From positions 180,862-244,861 of the forward strand of contig NZ_BCMF01000006.1 of NCBI RefSeq assembly GCF_002217925.1: a stretch of 64,000 bases of DNA, given 5' to 3'. The position numbers and the translations under genes were made by a program. The DNA comes from Secundilactobacillus mixtipabuli. GTDB lineage: Bacteria > Bacillota > Bacilli > Lactobacillales > Lactobacillaceae. Below are positions 49,378-57,704 of the stretch, piece by piece (the stretch's first letter is position 1; each line of letters begins with the position of its first letter). A model generated the notes under the pieces. It made no database searches and was not told the DNA's origin. It saw only the letters and a program-made list of their open reading frames with translations.

Positions 49378-50028
49378 CTAAATAGTTGTTTCTCCTAAAA
49401 TCAAACGGGTAATCATGTTAGCTTCGTGACCCGCCGCAATCATGACCCGCGGTGCCATCAGGCCTTCAGCACCAGTTGACGTTCCATCGCCCGCAATATA
49501 GACGTTAGGGCGAACTTGTTTGGTCGTGATCGTGTTAGAACTATGAGTGCCGGCCATCCCGGTTGCCATGACAATTGGTTTGTCAGGGAAAAATTCACTG
49601 GCTGCGTCCAACAGCATGGCTTTGGCGCTGGGGTTATCAAAGGCTTCGCAGATGATATCAGCATCGGCGAAGAGTTCAGCCACGTTGTCGTGGTCGACTT
49701 CTTTAACCAATGTATCGATGGTGACGAAGGGGTTAAATTCCTGCAAATTTTGCTTGAGGGCAGTCACCTTATCCATCCCCACCTGGCTGAGCTTAAACTG
49801 CTGACGGTTTAAATTACTCAGTTCCACTTGGTCAAAATCAATTAAGGTTAAGTGGCCGACACCGATTCTTGCCAGCGCAATGGCGATATTAGAACCAAGA
49901 CCGCCAGCACCGGCAATGGTGACGTGAGCAGCGGTAAGACGTTCGGTAGAATCAGCGACATTGCGGGTTTTCATGCCCTGATAAACCGAGTCAATCGACA
50001 TTCCTTGTAGTGTTGGTTGCATGCACAT
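49378..50028 (-). CDS. thiF: ThiS adenylyltransferase ThiF (short, family-2 type)
   Basis: Activates the ThiS C terminus with ATP. 216 residues of the E1/ThiF fold, shorter than E. coli ThiF and resembling the family-2 form found in clostridial thiSFGH operons. The nucleotide motif [17 protein letters not shown] and the LSNLNRQ segment (with the adenylation Arg) are visible. I see no CxxC zinc motif in the C-terminal part. AAGGGGG precedes ATG 50028; ATG 50022 is an alternative. Confidence 0.9.
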   Translation of the reverse strand: MCMQPTLQGMSIDSVYQGMKTRNVADSTERLTAAHVTIAGAGGLGSNIAIALARIGVGHLTLIDFDQVELSNLNRQQFKLSQVGMDKVTALKQNLQEFNPFVTIDTLVKEVDHDNVAELFADADIICEAFDNPSAKAMLLDAASEFFPDKPIVMATGMAGTHSSNTITTKQVRPNVYIAGDGTSTGAEGLMAPRVMIAAGHEANMITRLILGETTI

Positions 50029-50034
50029 TCCCCC

Positions 50035-50235
50035 TTAACGGCCACCGCCGACAAACGAAATCAGTTCCAGTTTGTCGTCCGGTTTAATCAGCGTTTGTTC
50101 GTATTCGGGCCGGTGGATGATCGTCCCGTTCAACTCCACGACAAGGTTGTCAATGGGTGCTTGCCGTGCTTGTAAGAACGTGAGAATATCTTGGCCAGCA
50201 GCTTGCGCTTGTGGCTCGCCATTTACAGTAACCAT
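50035..50235 (-). CDS. thiS: Sulfur carrier protein ThiS, with an extra C-terminal Arg
   Basis: 66 residues, ubiquitin-like sulfur carrier that donates sulfur to the thiazole ring after ThiF adenylation. MVTVNGEPQAQAAGQDILTF begins the beta-grasp fold. The last residues are FVGGGR: a normal ThiS ends at Gly-Gly, and the terminal Gly is adenylated; here one Arg follows. Either it is removed by an unknown peptidase or this carrier differs. Its ATG (50235) follows the riboswitch terminator T-run without any gap; AAAGGGG within the terminator arm must be the ribosome site. Confidence 0.9.
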   Translation of the reverse strand: MVTVNGEPQAQAAGQDILTFLQARQAPIDNLVVELNGTIIHRPEYEQTLIKPDDKLELISFVGGGR

Positions 50236-50274
50236 AAAAAAGCCCCTTTCCGTTTGTATCCGAGGAAGAGGGGC
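50236..50274 (-). terminator. TPP riboswitch terminator that also holds the thiS ribosome site
   Basis: On minus: GCCCCTCTTCC, a 12-base loop, GGAAAGGGGC, then TTTTTT, with the thiS ATG next. The Shine-Dalgarno-like AAAGGGG is in the right arm, so the hairpin can block translation as well as end transcription. An upstream AAAGCCCTTCC (50332-50342) can pair with GGAAAGGGGCTTT as a possible competitor stem. Confidence 0.75.
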
Positions 50275-50300
50275 ATCAAGTCCGATTTATCAAAAGTACG

Positions 50301-50329
50301 CCTACACGAAAAAAGGCCTTTCGTGTAGG
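50301..50329 (-). promoter_or_regulatory. Hairpin between the TPP aptamer and the terminator
   Basis: CCTACACGAAA and TTTCGTGTAGG form a perfect 11-bp stem around GGCCTTT. It lies in the expression platform and may space the aptamer from the terminator or be a pause stem. Confidence 0.55.
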
Positions 50330-50358
50330 AAGGGCTTTGGACTGAAAAATCAGTAAAA

Positions 50359-50436
50359 GTTGTCTTCCTTCGGTAGTACAAACTACATCAGGTTCGATGG
50401 GTCTAATCTCAGCCAATAATTGGCACCCCAGACGAA
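50359..50436 (-). promoter_or_regulatory. TPP riboswitch aptamer (THI element)
   Basis: Reading on minus: GGGGTGCC, GGCTGAGATTAGACCC, GAACCTGATGTAGTT and ACCGAAGGAAGACA occur in the order and spacing of the THI element. Thiamine pyrophosphate binding would favour the terminator at 50236-50274 and switch off thiS-thiF-thiG-M20. thiE is on the other strand and is not behind this aptamer. Confidence 0.96.
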
Positions 50437-50487
50437 CTAACGTTATTCAATTTTATTTTTGAGCCCTTAAACGACTCATTGCTTATA

Positions 50488-50516
50488 TTTATAAGCTAGA
50501 ACATTGTGGAAGTCAA
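50488..50516 (-). promoter_or_regulatory. Promoter of the thiS operon
   Basis: On minus: TTGACT, 17-base spacer, TATAAA. The riboswitch begins about 45 bases later. Confidence 0.8.
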
Positions 50517-50605
50517 GTAAGAATATTCGCGTGACAAGTGAGAAACTTTTCGGTAGACTATTGGCGAGAATTAGAAATTCAGCCAATCAGGAGGGAAATG
50601 TGATA

Positions 50606-51232
50606 ATGATCAAGCGACCACTTTATTTGGTGACGGATGCGTTAAATTATTCTGAAGAGGAATTTCTCAATCGAATCGAGGCTGCCTGTCAGGGCGGGGT
50701 AGACCTCGTTCAACTACGTGAAAAGCAACTCAGCAGCTTGCAATATTTTCAGCGGGCTTTTGCCGTTAAACAGATCACCGATCAGTATCAAATTCCCTTG
50801 TTGATCGATGACCGGCTGGATATTGCCCAAGCAGTTGGCGCGGCCGGTGTGCACCTTGGTCAAAAAGACTTACCCGTTGAAGTCGCTAGGGAGATTTTAG
50901 GGCCAAAAGCCATCATCGGTGCCACGGCTAAAACGCTAGATCAGGCTCGGCTGGCGGTTGAACAGGGAGCAGACTATCTTGGAGTGGGGGCAATTTTTCC
51001 AACGACCACCCACGTTGAAACCGTTCGTACCAGTGTTGAAACGCTCAAAACGATTAAACAGGCTGTCAATATTCCGGTTTATGCCATTGGTGGATTAAAT
51101 GTCGATAATGTAGCCACGGTTAAGCCAGCCGGTGTCGATGGTGTCGCAGTAGTGTCAGCGATTATGAAAGCGACTGATTCCAAACGGGCTACTCAGCAAC
51201 TCCGTGGAAAAGTATTAAGTGTCGTCCAGTAA
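50606..51232 (+). CDS. thiE: Thiamine-phosphate synthase
   Basis: Joins the pyrimidine diphosphate and thiazole phosphate halves of thiamine. Start ATG 50606 (CAGGAGGG upstream; GTG 50600 is possible), 208 residues beginning MIKRPLYLVTDALN. TIM barrel with GGVDLVQLREKQ, LLIDDRLDIAQAVGAAGVHLGQKD, the GATAKTLDQAR segment, GAIFPTTTH and YAIGGLN. It is divergent from the thiS operon; in that gap the plus strand shows no riboswitch, so thiE may not respond to TPP in the same way. Confidence 0.95.
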   Translation: MIKRPLYLVTDALNYSEEEFLNRIEAACQGGVDLVQLREKQLSSLQYFQRAFAVKQITDQYQIPLLIDDRLDIAQAVGAAGVHLGQKDLPVEVAREILGPKAIIGATAKTLDQARLAVEQGADYLGVGAIFPTTTHVETVRTSVETLKTIKQAVNIPVYAIGGLNVDNVATVKPAGVDGVAVVSAIMKATDSKRATQQLRGKVLSVVQ

Positions 51233-51240
51233 AAAAATAG

Positions 51241-51266
51241 CCCACCATTTCAATGAAACTGGCGGG
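51241..51266. terminator. Weak hairpin after thiE
   Basis: CCCACCATTTCA and TGAAACTGGCGGG pair with one mismatch and one bulge; no T-run follows. It may end thiE and the converging flavoprotein gene. Confidence 0.4.
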
Positions 51267-51310
51267 ATATTTGTATTATACAAATTTATAATTGCTAGTT
51301 ACAATAATGT

Positions 51311-52072
51311 TTAACGGCGCCGATGCTTAACGACCGTGAAGAAATGCAGAATACTGGCCAACAGGACAAAGAAGATCAGCACGAAGCTGGCGTAGATCAG
51401 CCAGAAGTCACTAGCATAAATCAAGTGAAACAGGAATTGGATGCCCATTGTTAAAAAGGCCATTACCGCAACCATGCAGAAAAGTTCAATATAACGTTTC
51501 ATTGTATTATCATCTCGTTTCGGTTTAGTTACTAGCTTACTGCCCAGTCGTTTGCATTCAGCTTGTTTTGCGGCAGGTACCTGTTTCATGAATAGGGTAC
51601 CGGGTAGCACTAATTCGTTAATTTTAATCACACCCGCTGCTGACATAATCTTATCGATGGTGCGGAAACTGCCATCGGTAATGCCGGCGACAAAGTTCTC
51701 AAGTTTACCAGCGTAACAGCTGGTAATACTCAGATAATGTTTGTTTTCAAACCGGTCGGGGTGGGTGCCGCCTTGATGGTCAAAGCGCACTAGCCGGCCG
51801 CGCATGCAATCGAGAAAGTCTTTCATCCTACCTGATAGGCCGCCCCAATAGGTCGGTGCAGCCAGCACCCAAACGTCACTCGATAATAGCTGATCGGTCA
51901 ACTGGTCCAATACGGGATCACGTTTGCCGACTTGATCCGGGTGAAAATCATAATCCTCCAAGTAAATCATTTCAGTGGTGTGTGGCGCAGGGACGCCCGC
52001 CAAGACGTTGGCCAGCATTTGCGCGGTCAAGCCATCTTTTCGATGGGCCCCCAGAATTCCCAGAATTTTCAT
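51311..52072 (-). CDS. NAD(P)H-dependent flavoprotein oxidoreductase with C-terminal membrane helices
   Basis: 253 residues from ATG 52072 (GGAGGGAC upstream). Residues 1-~185 are a flavodoxin-like FMN reductase: MKILGILGAHRKDGLTAQML, VWVLAAPTYWGGLSGRMKDFLD and SITSCYAGKLENFV. The last ~65 residues contain two hydrophobic helices (YIELFCMVAVMAFLTMGI and FWLIYASFVLIFFVLLAS) and end in a basic HRRR tail. The enzyme is thus probably held on the inner face of the membrane. No redox partner gene is adjacent and its substrate is unknown. Confidence 0.82.
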   Translation of the reverse strand: MKILGILGAHRKDGLTAQMLANVLAGVPAPHTTEMIYLEDYDFHPDQVGKRDPVLDQLTDQLLSSDVWVLAAPTYWGGLSGRMKDFLDCMRGRLVRFDHQGGTHPDRFENKHYLSITSCYAGKLENFVAGITDGSFRTIDKIMSAAGVIKINELVLPGTLFMKQVPAAKQAECKRLGSKLVTKPKRDDNTMKRYIELFCMVAVMAFLTMGIQFLFHLIYASDFWLIYASFVLIFFVLLASILHFFTVVKHRRR

Positions 52073-52230
52073 GAAATGTCCCTCCATTCTGAGAATATCA
52101 TACCGCAAAATGGTCATATTTTGACTGATATTTTTGTTATATTCAGTGAATGAGAATGGTCATTTAAGTCTAACAACCCTCGTTCATCACTGATATAACA
52201 CTTGGTCGAGCTTTTCTGAGCGCTTTGTCG

Positions 52231-52236
52231 TATAAT
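52231..52236 (+). promoter_or_regulatory. -10 element upstream of phoH
   Basis: TATAAT 36 bases before the phoH start; TTGTCG just before it. No clear -35 at 17 bases. Confidence 0.4.
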
Positions 52237-52271
52237 GGTCTAAGAAATCTATTTTAATGTAAAGGAGTCAA

Positions 52272-53246
52272 TTGTATTTGGCTGACAATACGCAAACTGA
52301 AAAAGAATATATCTTAGCCAATCCAGAAGAAGGCGTCGCTATTTTGGGTGCGCAGGATCAGTTCGTTTCACTCTTAGAAGAAGGGTTAAACGTAACGATC
52401 CATCCGTTTGGCAATTCCATTAAAGTTGCCGGTGATCCATTCCAGGTTCAAAAAGGCATGGCTATTTTAAAAAATATGGATAAACTGATTCAGCAAGGGA
52501 TTCAGCTGAATAGTGCTGACGTGGCGAGTGCCATGAAGATGGCTGACAAAGGGACACTGGAGTATTTCTTAGATCTGTATACTGAAACCCTCATTAAAGA
52601 TGCTAAAGGCCGGGCAGTTCGGGTTAAGAACTACGGTCAGCGGCAATACATCGATGCCATTAAGCATAACGATGTGACGTTTGGTGTTGGCCCAGCTGGT
52701 ACGGGTAAAACTTATCTGGCAGTGGTCATGGCAATTGCCGCTTTGAAGCGTGGCGACGTTGAAAAGATCATTTTGACTCGGCCAGCCGTTGAAGCCGGTG
52801 AAAGCCTGGGGTTCTTACCAGGTGATTTGAAGGACAAGGTTGATCCTTATCTGCGGCCCATCTATGATGCGCTATACGCCATTCTGGGTGCGGAACATAC
52901 TAACCGGTTGATGGAGCGTGGTGTGATTGAGATCGCACCATTAGCTTATATGCGTGGCCGAACTTTAGATGGGGCGTTTGTCATTCTTGATGAAGCTCAA
53001 AACACGACGAATATGCAAATGAAGATGTTTTTGACACGCCTAGGCTTTGGCTCAAAAATGATTGTTAACGGTGATATTACGCAAATTGATTTACCGCGAC
53101 ATAGTCAAAGCGGGCTGGTTCAAGCAATGGGTATTTTGAAGAACGTTAACCACATCGATTTTGTGACGTTTACGTCGGATGACGTGGTTCGTCACCCAGT
53201 GGTTGCTGCGATTATTAACGCGTACGAAGATGTGGAAAATAAATAA
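52272..53246 (+). CDS. phoH: PhoH family P-loop ATPase
   Basis: 324 residues, first of phoH-ybeY-dgkA-era-recO. A KH-like N-terminal part (VTIHPFGNSIKVAG) leads into an ATPase domain with the P-loop GPAGTGKT near 140 and the Walker B ILDEAQNTT. An RNA-related helicase-type role is suggested for the family but not proved. Start TTG 52272 behind AAAGGAG; TTG 52278 is two codons on. Conserved with ybeY in most Firmicutes. Confidence 0.94.
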   Translation: MYLADNTQTEKEYILANPEEGVAILGAQDQFVSLLEEGLNVTIHPFGNSIKVAGDPFQVQKGMAILKNMDKLIQQGIQLNSADVASAMKMADKGTLEYFLDLYTETLIKDAKGRAVRVKNYGQRQYIDAIKHNDVTFGVGPAGTGKTYLAVVMAIAALKRGDVEKIILTRPAVEAGESLGFLPGDLKDKVDPYLRPIYDALYAILGAEHTNRLMERGVIEIAPLAYMRGRTLDGAFVILDEAQNTTNMQMKMFLTRLGFGSKMIVNGDITQIDLPRHSQSGLVQAMGILKNVNHIDFVTFTSDDVVRHPVVAAIINAYEDVENK

Positions 53247-53263
53247 GGATGAGTAGATAAAAC

Positions 53264-53749
53264 ATGGATTTAGAAATTTATGATGAAACTAAAGATGGTG
53301 TCCCTGAAGAACACGTTCAGTTAGTGAAGGATGTTCTCGAGTATGCGGGCAAATACATTAAGCTTAAAGAAAATACCGAGATGTCAGTCACGTTTGTGAA
53401 TAATGATCGGATTCAAGAAATTAACCGTGAGTACCGGGGCGTTGACCGGGCAACGGATGTGATCAGCTTTGCCATTGAAGACAGTGCCGAAGACGATGAC
53501 TTTCCAATCGTTATGGATGACGAATTAGCAGAAGAGATTCCGGAAAACATTGGCGATATTTTTGTGTCAGTTGATAAGGTGGGCGAGCAAGCGGAATACC
53601 TTGAGCATTCCTATGAGCGTGAGCTAGGCTTCCTCGTTGTTCATGGTTTTCTACACTTGAATGGTTACGACCACATGGAGCCAGAAGATGAAAAAGTAAT
53701 GTTCAAACTACAAAGGGATATACTCGACGCTTATGGGCTTAAACGATAA
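53264..53749 (+). CDS. ybeY: Endoribonuclease YbeY (rRNA maturation factor)
   Basis: Zinc RNase involved in 16S rRNA 3'-end maturation and quality control. 161 residues. The metal site HGFLHLNGYDH (His127, His131, His137; H-x3-H-x5-H) is complete, and NREYRGVDRATDVISF is the usual upstream block. An acidic insertion (EDSAEDDDF, DDELAEEIPE) lies between them. Its end overlaps dgkA by 17 bases, so translation is coupled. Confidence 0.96.
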   Translation: MDLEIYDETKDGVPEEHVQLVKDVLEYAGKYIKLKENTEMSVTFVNNDRIQEINREYRGVDRATDVISFAIEDSAEDDDFPIVMDDELAEEIPENIGDIFVSVDKVGEQAEYLEHSYERELGFLVVHGFLHLNGYDHMEPEDEKVMFKLQRDILDAYGLKR

Positions 53750-54134
53750 ACAAGTGAATAAGAACCGTAACTTTCTCCAATCACTCACACACGCTTTAAG
53801 CGGGGTCTACAGCTTGGTGTCGACTGAGCGGAATTTTCGCAAGCACATTATTCTCGCGGCACTTGCGATCATCATGGGGATTTGGCTGCGGCTGAACACT
53901 AATGAATGGCTGTGGATAACCCTAGCCATTTTCGTGGTGGTTGTTGCCGAAGTTTTGAATACGGTTGTCGAGTCGATCGTCGATTTGATCGTTGGTTATC
54001 ACTACCATGATGAGGCCAAAAAAGCCAAGGATGTTGCTGCTGGCGGTGTTTTGATCGCAGCAATCTTTGCCTTGGTGATTGGCTGCTTAATATTTGTTCC
54101 AGAACTCATACAAAAATTTAACGTTCATTTATAG
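53733..54134 (+). CDS. dgkA: Undecaprenol/diacylglycerol kinase family protein (DgkA)
   Basis: Small integral membrane kinase; in Gram-positives this family mainly phosphorylates undecaprenol to feed cell-wall lipid carrier. 133 residues with three membrane helices. The conserved core [19 protein letters not shown] carries the catalytic Glu and Asn; [19 protein letters not shown] follows. The N-terminal amphipathic stretch [12 protein letters not shown] is typical. It sits between ybeY and era, as in other Firmicutes. Confidence 0.93.
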   Translation: MGLNDKQVNKNRNFLQSLTHALSGVYSLVSTERNFRKHIILAALAIIMGIWLRLNTNEWLWITLAIFVVVVAEVLNTVVESIVDLIVGYHYHDEAKKAKDVAAGGVLIAAIFALVIGCLIFVPELIQKFNVHL

Positions 54135-54148
54135 GAGGGAAGCATATT

Positions 54149-55054
54149 TTGGATAATCCAAATTATCGCAGTGGGTTTGTCGCAATCGTTGGTCGCCCTA
54201 ACGTCGGTAAATCAACACTATTAAACCGCGTGGTGGGTCAAAAAGTGGCCATTATGTCTGACAAGCCACAGACCACTCGTAACAAGATTCAGGGGATTTA
54301 CACAACTGATGACGCCCAGATTGTTTTTATCGACACACCAGGGGTTCACAAACCCAAGAGTGAGTTAGGCGACTACATGATGAAATCCGCTTTGTCTTCA
54401 CTTAACGAAGTTGATGCCGTGATTATGATGGTCAATGCCGAACAGCGGCGCGGTGCCGGTGATAACTTTATTATCGACCGCCTGAAGACCGTTAAAAAGC
54501 CGGTTTATTTAGTGGTTAATAAAATTGATCAGATTACCCCAGACGATTTGTTAGTGGTGATCGATCAGTATAAAGATGCGCTTGATTGGCAAGAAGTGCT
54601 GCCGATTTCTGCCTTAGAAGGTAATAACGTCGATGAGCTCTTAAATGAGTTAGTCAGCAAGTTGCCTCACGGGCCGCAATACTACCCAGATGATCAAGTG
54701 ACTGATCACCCAGAACGGTTCGTTGTTTCAGAATTGATTCGGGAAAAGATTCTGCAGCTGACGCGTCAGGAAATTCCGCATTCAGTGGCTGTTGTCATTG
54801 ATAAAATGAGTCGTCAAAACGAACAAAAGATTCATATTCAGGCGACCATCATCGTTGACCGACCCACTCAAAAGGGTATTTTAATCGGTAAGGGCGGTTC
54901 AATGCTCAAGAAGATTGGGACCTTGGCCCGTCAAGATATTGAAAACCTGTTGGGCGATAAAGTCTACCTTGAACTCTGGGTTAAAGTTGTTCAAGGATGG
55001 CGTGATAAATCATCAGCGCTTCAATCATATGGGTACCGTAAAGACGACTATTAG
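54149..55054 (+). CDS. era: GTPase Era
   Basis: Binds 16S rRNA 3' end and helps 30S assembly. 301 residues: G1 motif GRPNVGKS at 15-22, DTPG in [22 protein letters not shown], then the C-terminal KH domain with [19 protein letters not shown]. Start TTG 54149 behind AGGAGGG. Together with ybeY it groups two 16S maturation factors. Confidence 0.97.
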   Translation: MDNPNYRSGFVAIVGRPNVGKSTLLNRVVGQKVAIMSDKPQTTRNKIQGIYTTDDAQIVFIDTPGVHKPKSELGDYMMKSALSSLNEVDAVIMMVNAEQRRGAGDNFIIDRLKTVKKPVYLVVNKIDQITPDDLLVVIDQYKDALDWQEVLPISALEGNNVDELLNELVSKLPHGPQYYPDDQVTDHPERFVVSELIREKILQLTRQEIPHSVAVVIDKMSRQNEQKIHIQATIIVDRPTQKGILIGKGGSMLKKIGTLARQDIENLLGDKVYLELWVKVVQGWRDKSSALQSYGYRKDDY

Positions 55055-55068
55055 AGTGTGGTGATACA

Positions 55069-55848
55069 ATGGCTGGACAACTCATGAATTTTCATGGCAT
55101 TGTCATGTATCAAAAAGCGTATCGCGAAAGAGATATGCTGATCAAGTTCTTTACTGAAGAAGCGGGCAAGCGGATGTTTTTCATTCGTGGTGCCAAAAAA
55201 CGCGGCTTCAAAATGACGGCGGATCTGCTGCCCTTTACCTATGGTGTTTACGCTGGTGATATCCGCGAACCTGGGCTGTCGTTTATTAACGCTGCCAAGG
55301 ATACCGAGAATTTCACCAATATCGCGCAGGATATTTCTAAGAACGCCTACGCAACTTACATCATGTCGTTGCTGGATAAGGCAATCCCTGATAATCAGTT
55401 ACTAGGCGGCTGGTATCAACGCCTATTTCACGCGTTGTCACTGATCAACGAGGGTTTAGATGAAGCGATTATCACCAATATCTTTGAAGTTCAAATGATG
55501 AGTTTATTTGGGGTGGAGCCTAACTTACGGCAGTGTGTGATCTGCGGACGGACCGACTTGCCTTTTGATTACTCGGAATCATACGGTGGGCTCCTCTGCC
55601 AAGCACATTGGCACTTAGATCCTAACCGGTTGGACTTAGATCAGCGGACCATTTATTATCTGCGGCAGTTTTCAGCAGTTGATTTGACTAAGCTGAAAAC
55701 AATCAGTGTTCACGAGGAAACCAAGCGGCATCTACGCAGGGCACTGGATATGATTTATTCAGATACCATTGGGGTCTATCCTAAGTCCAAACGCTTCTTG
55801 GACCAAATGATGAAGTGGCAACCGTTAGATAAACCAAAAAAAGAATAA
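55069..55848 (+). CDS. recO: DNA repair protein RecO
   Basis: Helps RecA load on single-stranded DNA in the RecFOR pathway. 259 residues: N-terminal OB fold (FHGIVMYQKAYRERDMLIKFFT and GKRMFFIRGAKK), a helical middle, and a zinc-like site with CVICGRTD and a later Cys and His (GLLCQAHW). GTGGTG lies before ATG 55069. It is the last gene of the phoH-to-recO run and has a strong shared terminator. Confidence 0.95.
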   Translation: MAGQLMNFHGIVMYQKAYRERDMLIKFFTEEAGKRMFFIRGAKKRGFKMTADLLPFTYGVYAGDIREPGLSFINAAKDTENFTNIAQDISKNAYATYIMSLLDKAIPDNQLLGGWYQRLFHALSLINEGLDEAIITNIFEVQMMSLFGVEPNLRQCVICGRTDLPFDYSESYGGLLCQAHWHLDPNRLDLDQRTIYYLRQFSAVDLTKLKTISVHEETKRHLRRALDMIYSDTIGVYPKSKRFLDQMMKWQPLDKPKKE

Positions 55849-55851
55849 AAC

Positions 55852-55893
55852 AAAACGCCAGTAACTGGTCATTGACCAAGTTACTGGCGTTTT
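55852..55893. terminator. Bidirectional terminator between recO and the SSADH gene
   Basis: AAAACGCCAGTAACTGGTC and GACCAAGTTACTGGCGTTTT pair with one bulge around ATT; T-runs lie on both strands. Confidence 0.92.
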
Positions 55894-55931
55894 ATTTGCC
55901 AGAAATGAAATTCAGTTAAAAATCAATACGA

Positions 55932-57353
55932 CTAAGCTGGATCAGTTGCGACTAAACCACCAGCAACGTTATCTAAGTTTGGTTTGTCAGTCTTAACAAT
56001 GAGCTGCTCGTTAACAAAGGCCATTTCACCAATGTGGCTCATTTCACGGCCGTAACCGGAAAGTTTAACACCACCGAATGGTAATTCTGGTAAGGTAACC
56101 ATGAAGTTGTTAACGAAGACCATGCCAGTTTCAATTTGAGCGGCAACTTCAGCACCGTGGTCAGCGTCGCCAGCAAAGACGATACCACCAAGGCCATAAG
56201 GGTTGTCGTTGGCTAATTCAATGGCTTCTTCTTCTGAATGAACCTTGTAGACAGCGGCAACTGGGCCAAACATTTCTTCTGAGTAGGCTGGGTTGTTTTT
56301 GTCGATGTCGGTTAAAATCGTTGGCATGAAGAATTGACCCGGCAGATCAATTGGTTCGTTACCATAAACAACGGTTGCACCGGCAGCAACTGCATCATCA
56401 ACTTGTTTTTGCAGCTTGTTCTTAGCTTTTTCACGGTTCATTGGTGCTAGGGAAGTCTTTGGATCTAGTGGGTCACCAGGAACAACCTTACTAAATTTTT
56501 CCTTCAAGCCCTCAACAAATTGGTCGTAAACGTTGTCCATGACGATAAATCGCTTGGATGACGTACATACTTGACCAGCGTTATAAAGCCGTGCACGCCA
56601 AGCAATGTCGATGACGTCATCCATGTTAGCATCACCGAGAACGATGAATGGATCCATGCCACCAAGTTCCATGGTGTTCTTCTTTAAGTTCTTGCCGGCA
56701 GCTTCGGCAACGGCAGTACCGCCACGTTCAGAACCAGTCAAAGCAACGCCTTGAACCCGTGGATCTTCGATAGCTTCTGTGACTTGGTCATATGACAGGA
56801 AGAGGTTGGTTAATGAGCCTTCTGGGGCACCGGCTTCTGCAACGATGTCCGCAAACATCTTGGCACTGGTTGGTGTGTTAGCAGCGTGCTTTAAGATCAT
56901 GGGGTTACCAACGATAAAGTTAGGCGCAAACACCCGCATGATTTGGTAGTATGGGAAGTTCCATGGTTCTACCATCATGACGATACCAGTTGCTGAATGA
57001 CGGATCTCAGCGGAACCGGTAGCAATGGTTTTAACTTTTTCAGGTGTCAGGATCTCTTCACCGTGATCAGCAAACCAGTCAGCGATAATGGCGACAAGTT
57101 CAACTTCACCTTCAGATTCACGCAGTAATTTACCCATGTCAATGGTGCAGGCACGAGCCAATTCAGCAGAATGCTCACGTAACTTGGCAGCTACGTTGTG
57201 CAAAATGGCAGCCCGCTCAGCTACTGGTTGCTTGCGGTTTTTCTTATAGAGCGCGTGACCGGTTGCTAAAGCGGCCTGTAATTCTTGTTCGGTTGCATAA
57301 GGATATTCTTTTACAACTTCATTGTTGTATGGATTGATCGTTGCATAAGCCAT
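55932..57353 (-). CDS. gabD: Succinate-semialdehyde dehydrogenase (aldehyde dehydrogenase family)
   Basis: Oxidises succinic semialdehyde (or a related aldehyde) with NAD(P). 473 residues. Catalytic Cys263 is in NAGQVCTSSKR, the general base Glu229 in MELGGMDP, and the cofactor motif in ALTGSERGG; VEPWNFPYYQ is the cofactor-binding block. The sequence fits the short SSADH group common in lactobacilli, but the aldehyde used cannot be fixed by eye. AAGGAGG precedes ATG 57353. A cre site on its own strand upstream suggests repression by glucose via CcpA. No gabT or gadB is adjacent. Confidence 0.88.
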   Translation of the reverse strand: MAYATINPYNNEVVKEYPYATEQELQAALATGHALYKKNRKQPVAERAAILHNVAAKLREHSAELARACTIDMGKLLRESEGEVELVAIIADWFADHGEEILTPEKVKTIATGSAEIRHSATGIVMMVEPWNFPYYQIMRVFAPNFIVGNPMILKHAANTPTSAKMFADIVAEAGAPEGSLTNLFLSYDQVTEAIEDPRVQGVALTGSERGGTAVAEAAGKNLKKNTMELGGMDPFIVLGDANMDDVIDIAWRARLYNAGQVCTSSKRFIVMDNVYDQFVEGLKEKFSKVVPGDPLDPKTSLAPMNREKAKNKLQKQVDDAVAAGATVVYGNEPIDLPGQFFMPTILTDIDKNNPAYSEEMFGPVAAVYKVHSEEEAIELANDNPYGLGGIVFAGDADHGAEVAAQIETGMVFVNNFMVTLPELPFGGVKLSGYGREMSHIGEMAFVNEQLIVKTDKPNLDNVAGGLVATDPA

Positions 57354-57434
57354 TAGATAATTCCTCCTTCTAGTTTATAAAAACTAGGTAAAAATAAATT
57401 GGTTAACCTTCTATAACCTATCTGTTACATTTTG

Positions 57435-57625
57435 AGGATAACCTTTTTTGTAGCCGTTTACAATGTTTTTGTTTGTGAATAATAGTTCAAAATCCTTTTA
57501 TAACAATTAAAGGGCGCCCAATATAATTCACAATTTTAGGATGTAACTGGAAAAGTTCGATCCTGTTACTAAATGGATGTGTAAAAAATGTAAAATTGGT
57601 ATAGGATATTTTAAACGGTTATCCT
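57435..57625. other. Divergent gap with distant inverted AGGATAACC motifs
   Basis: AGGATAACC (57435-57443) and its complement GGTTATCCT (57617-57625) lie at either side of the SSADH-transporter gap of 351 bases. ATGTAAC/GTTACAT words also occur as an inverted pair (57424-57430 and 57541-57547). A shared regulator for the two divergent genes is possible; no regulator gene is adjacent. The gap holds no gene. Confidence 0.35.
57449..57462 (-). promoter_or_regulatory. Catabolite-responsive element (cre) upstream of SSADH
   Basis: On minus TGTAAACGGCTACA fits TGNAANCGNNNNCA fully. It overlaps a possible promoter (TTGTAA, 17 bases, TATCCT on minus), so CcpA bound here would block transcription of the SSADH gene. 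Confidence 0.6.
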
Positions 57626-57704
57626 TAGCTGAGCTTTAACGGCCCCGAAATCGCCATTACCAGTTATAATCAGACCAATAAGAGTGCTTTAGGGGGTTGT
57701 TAAA

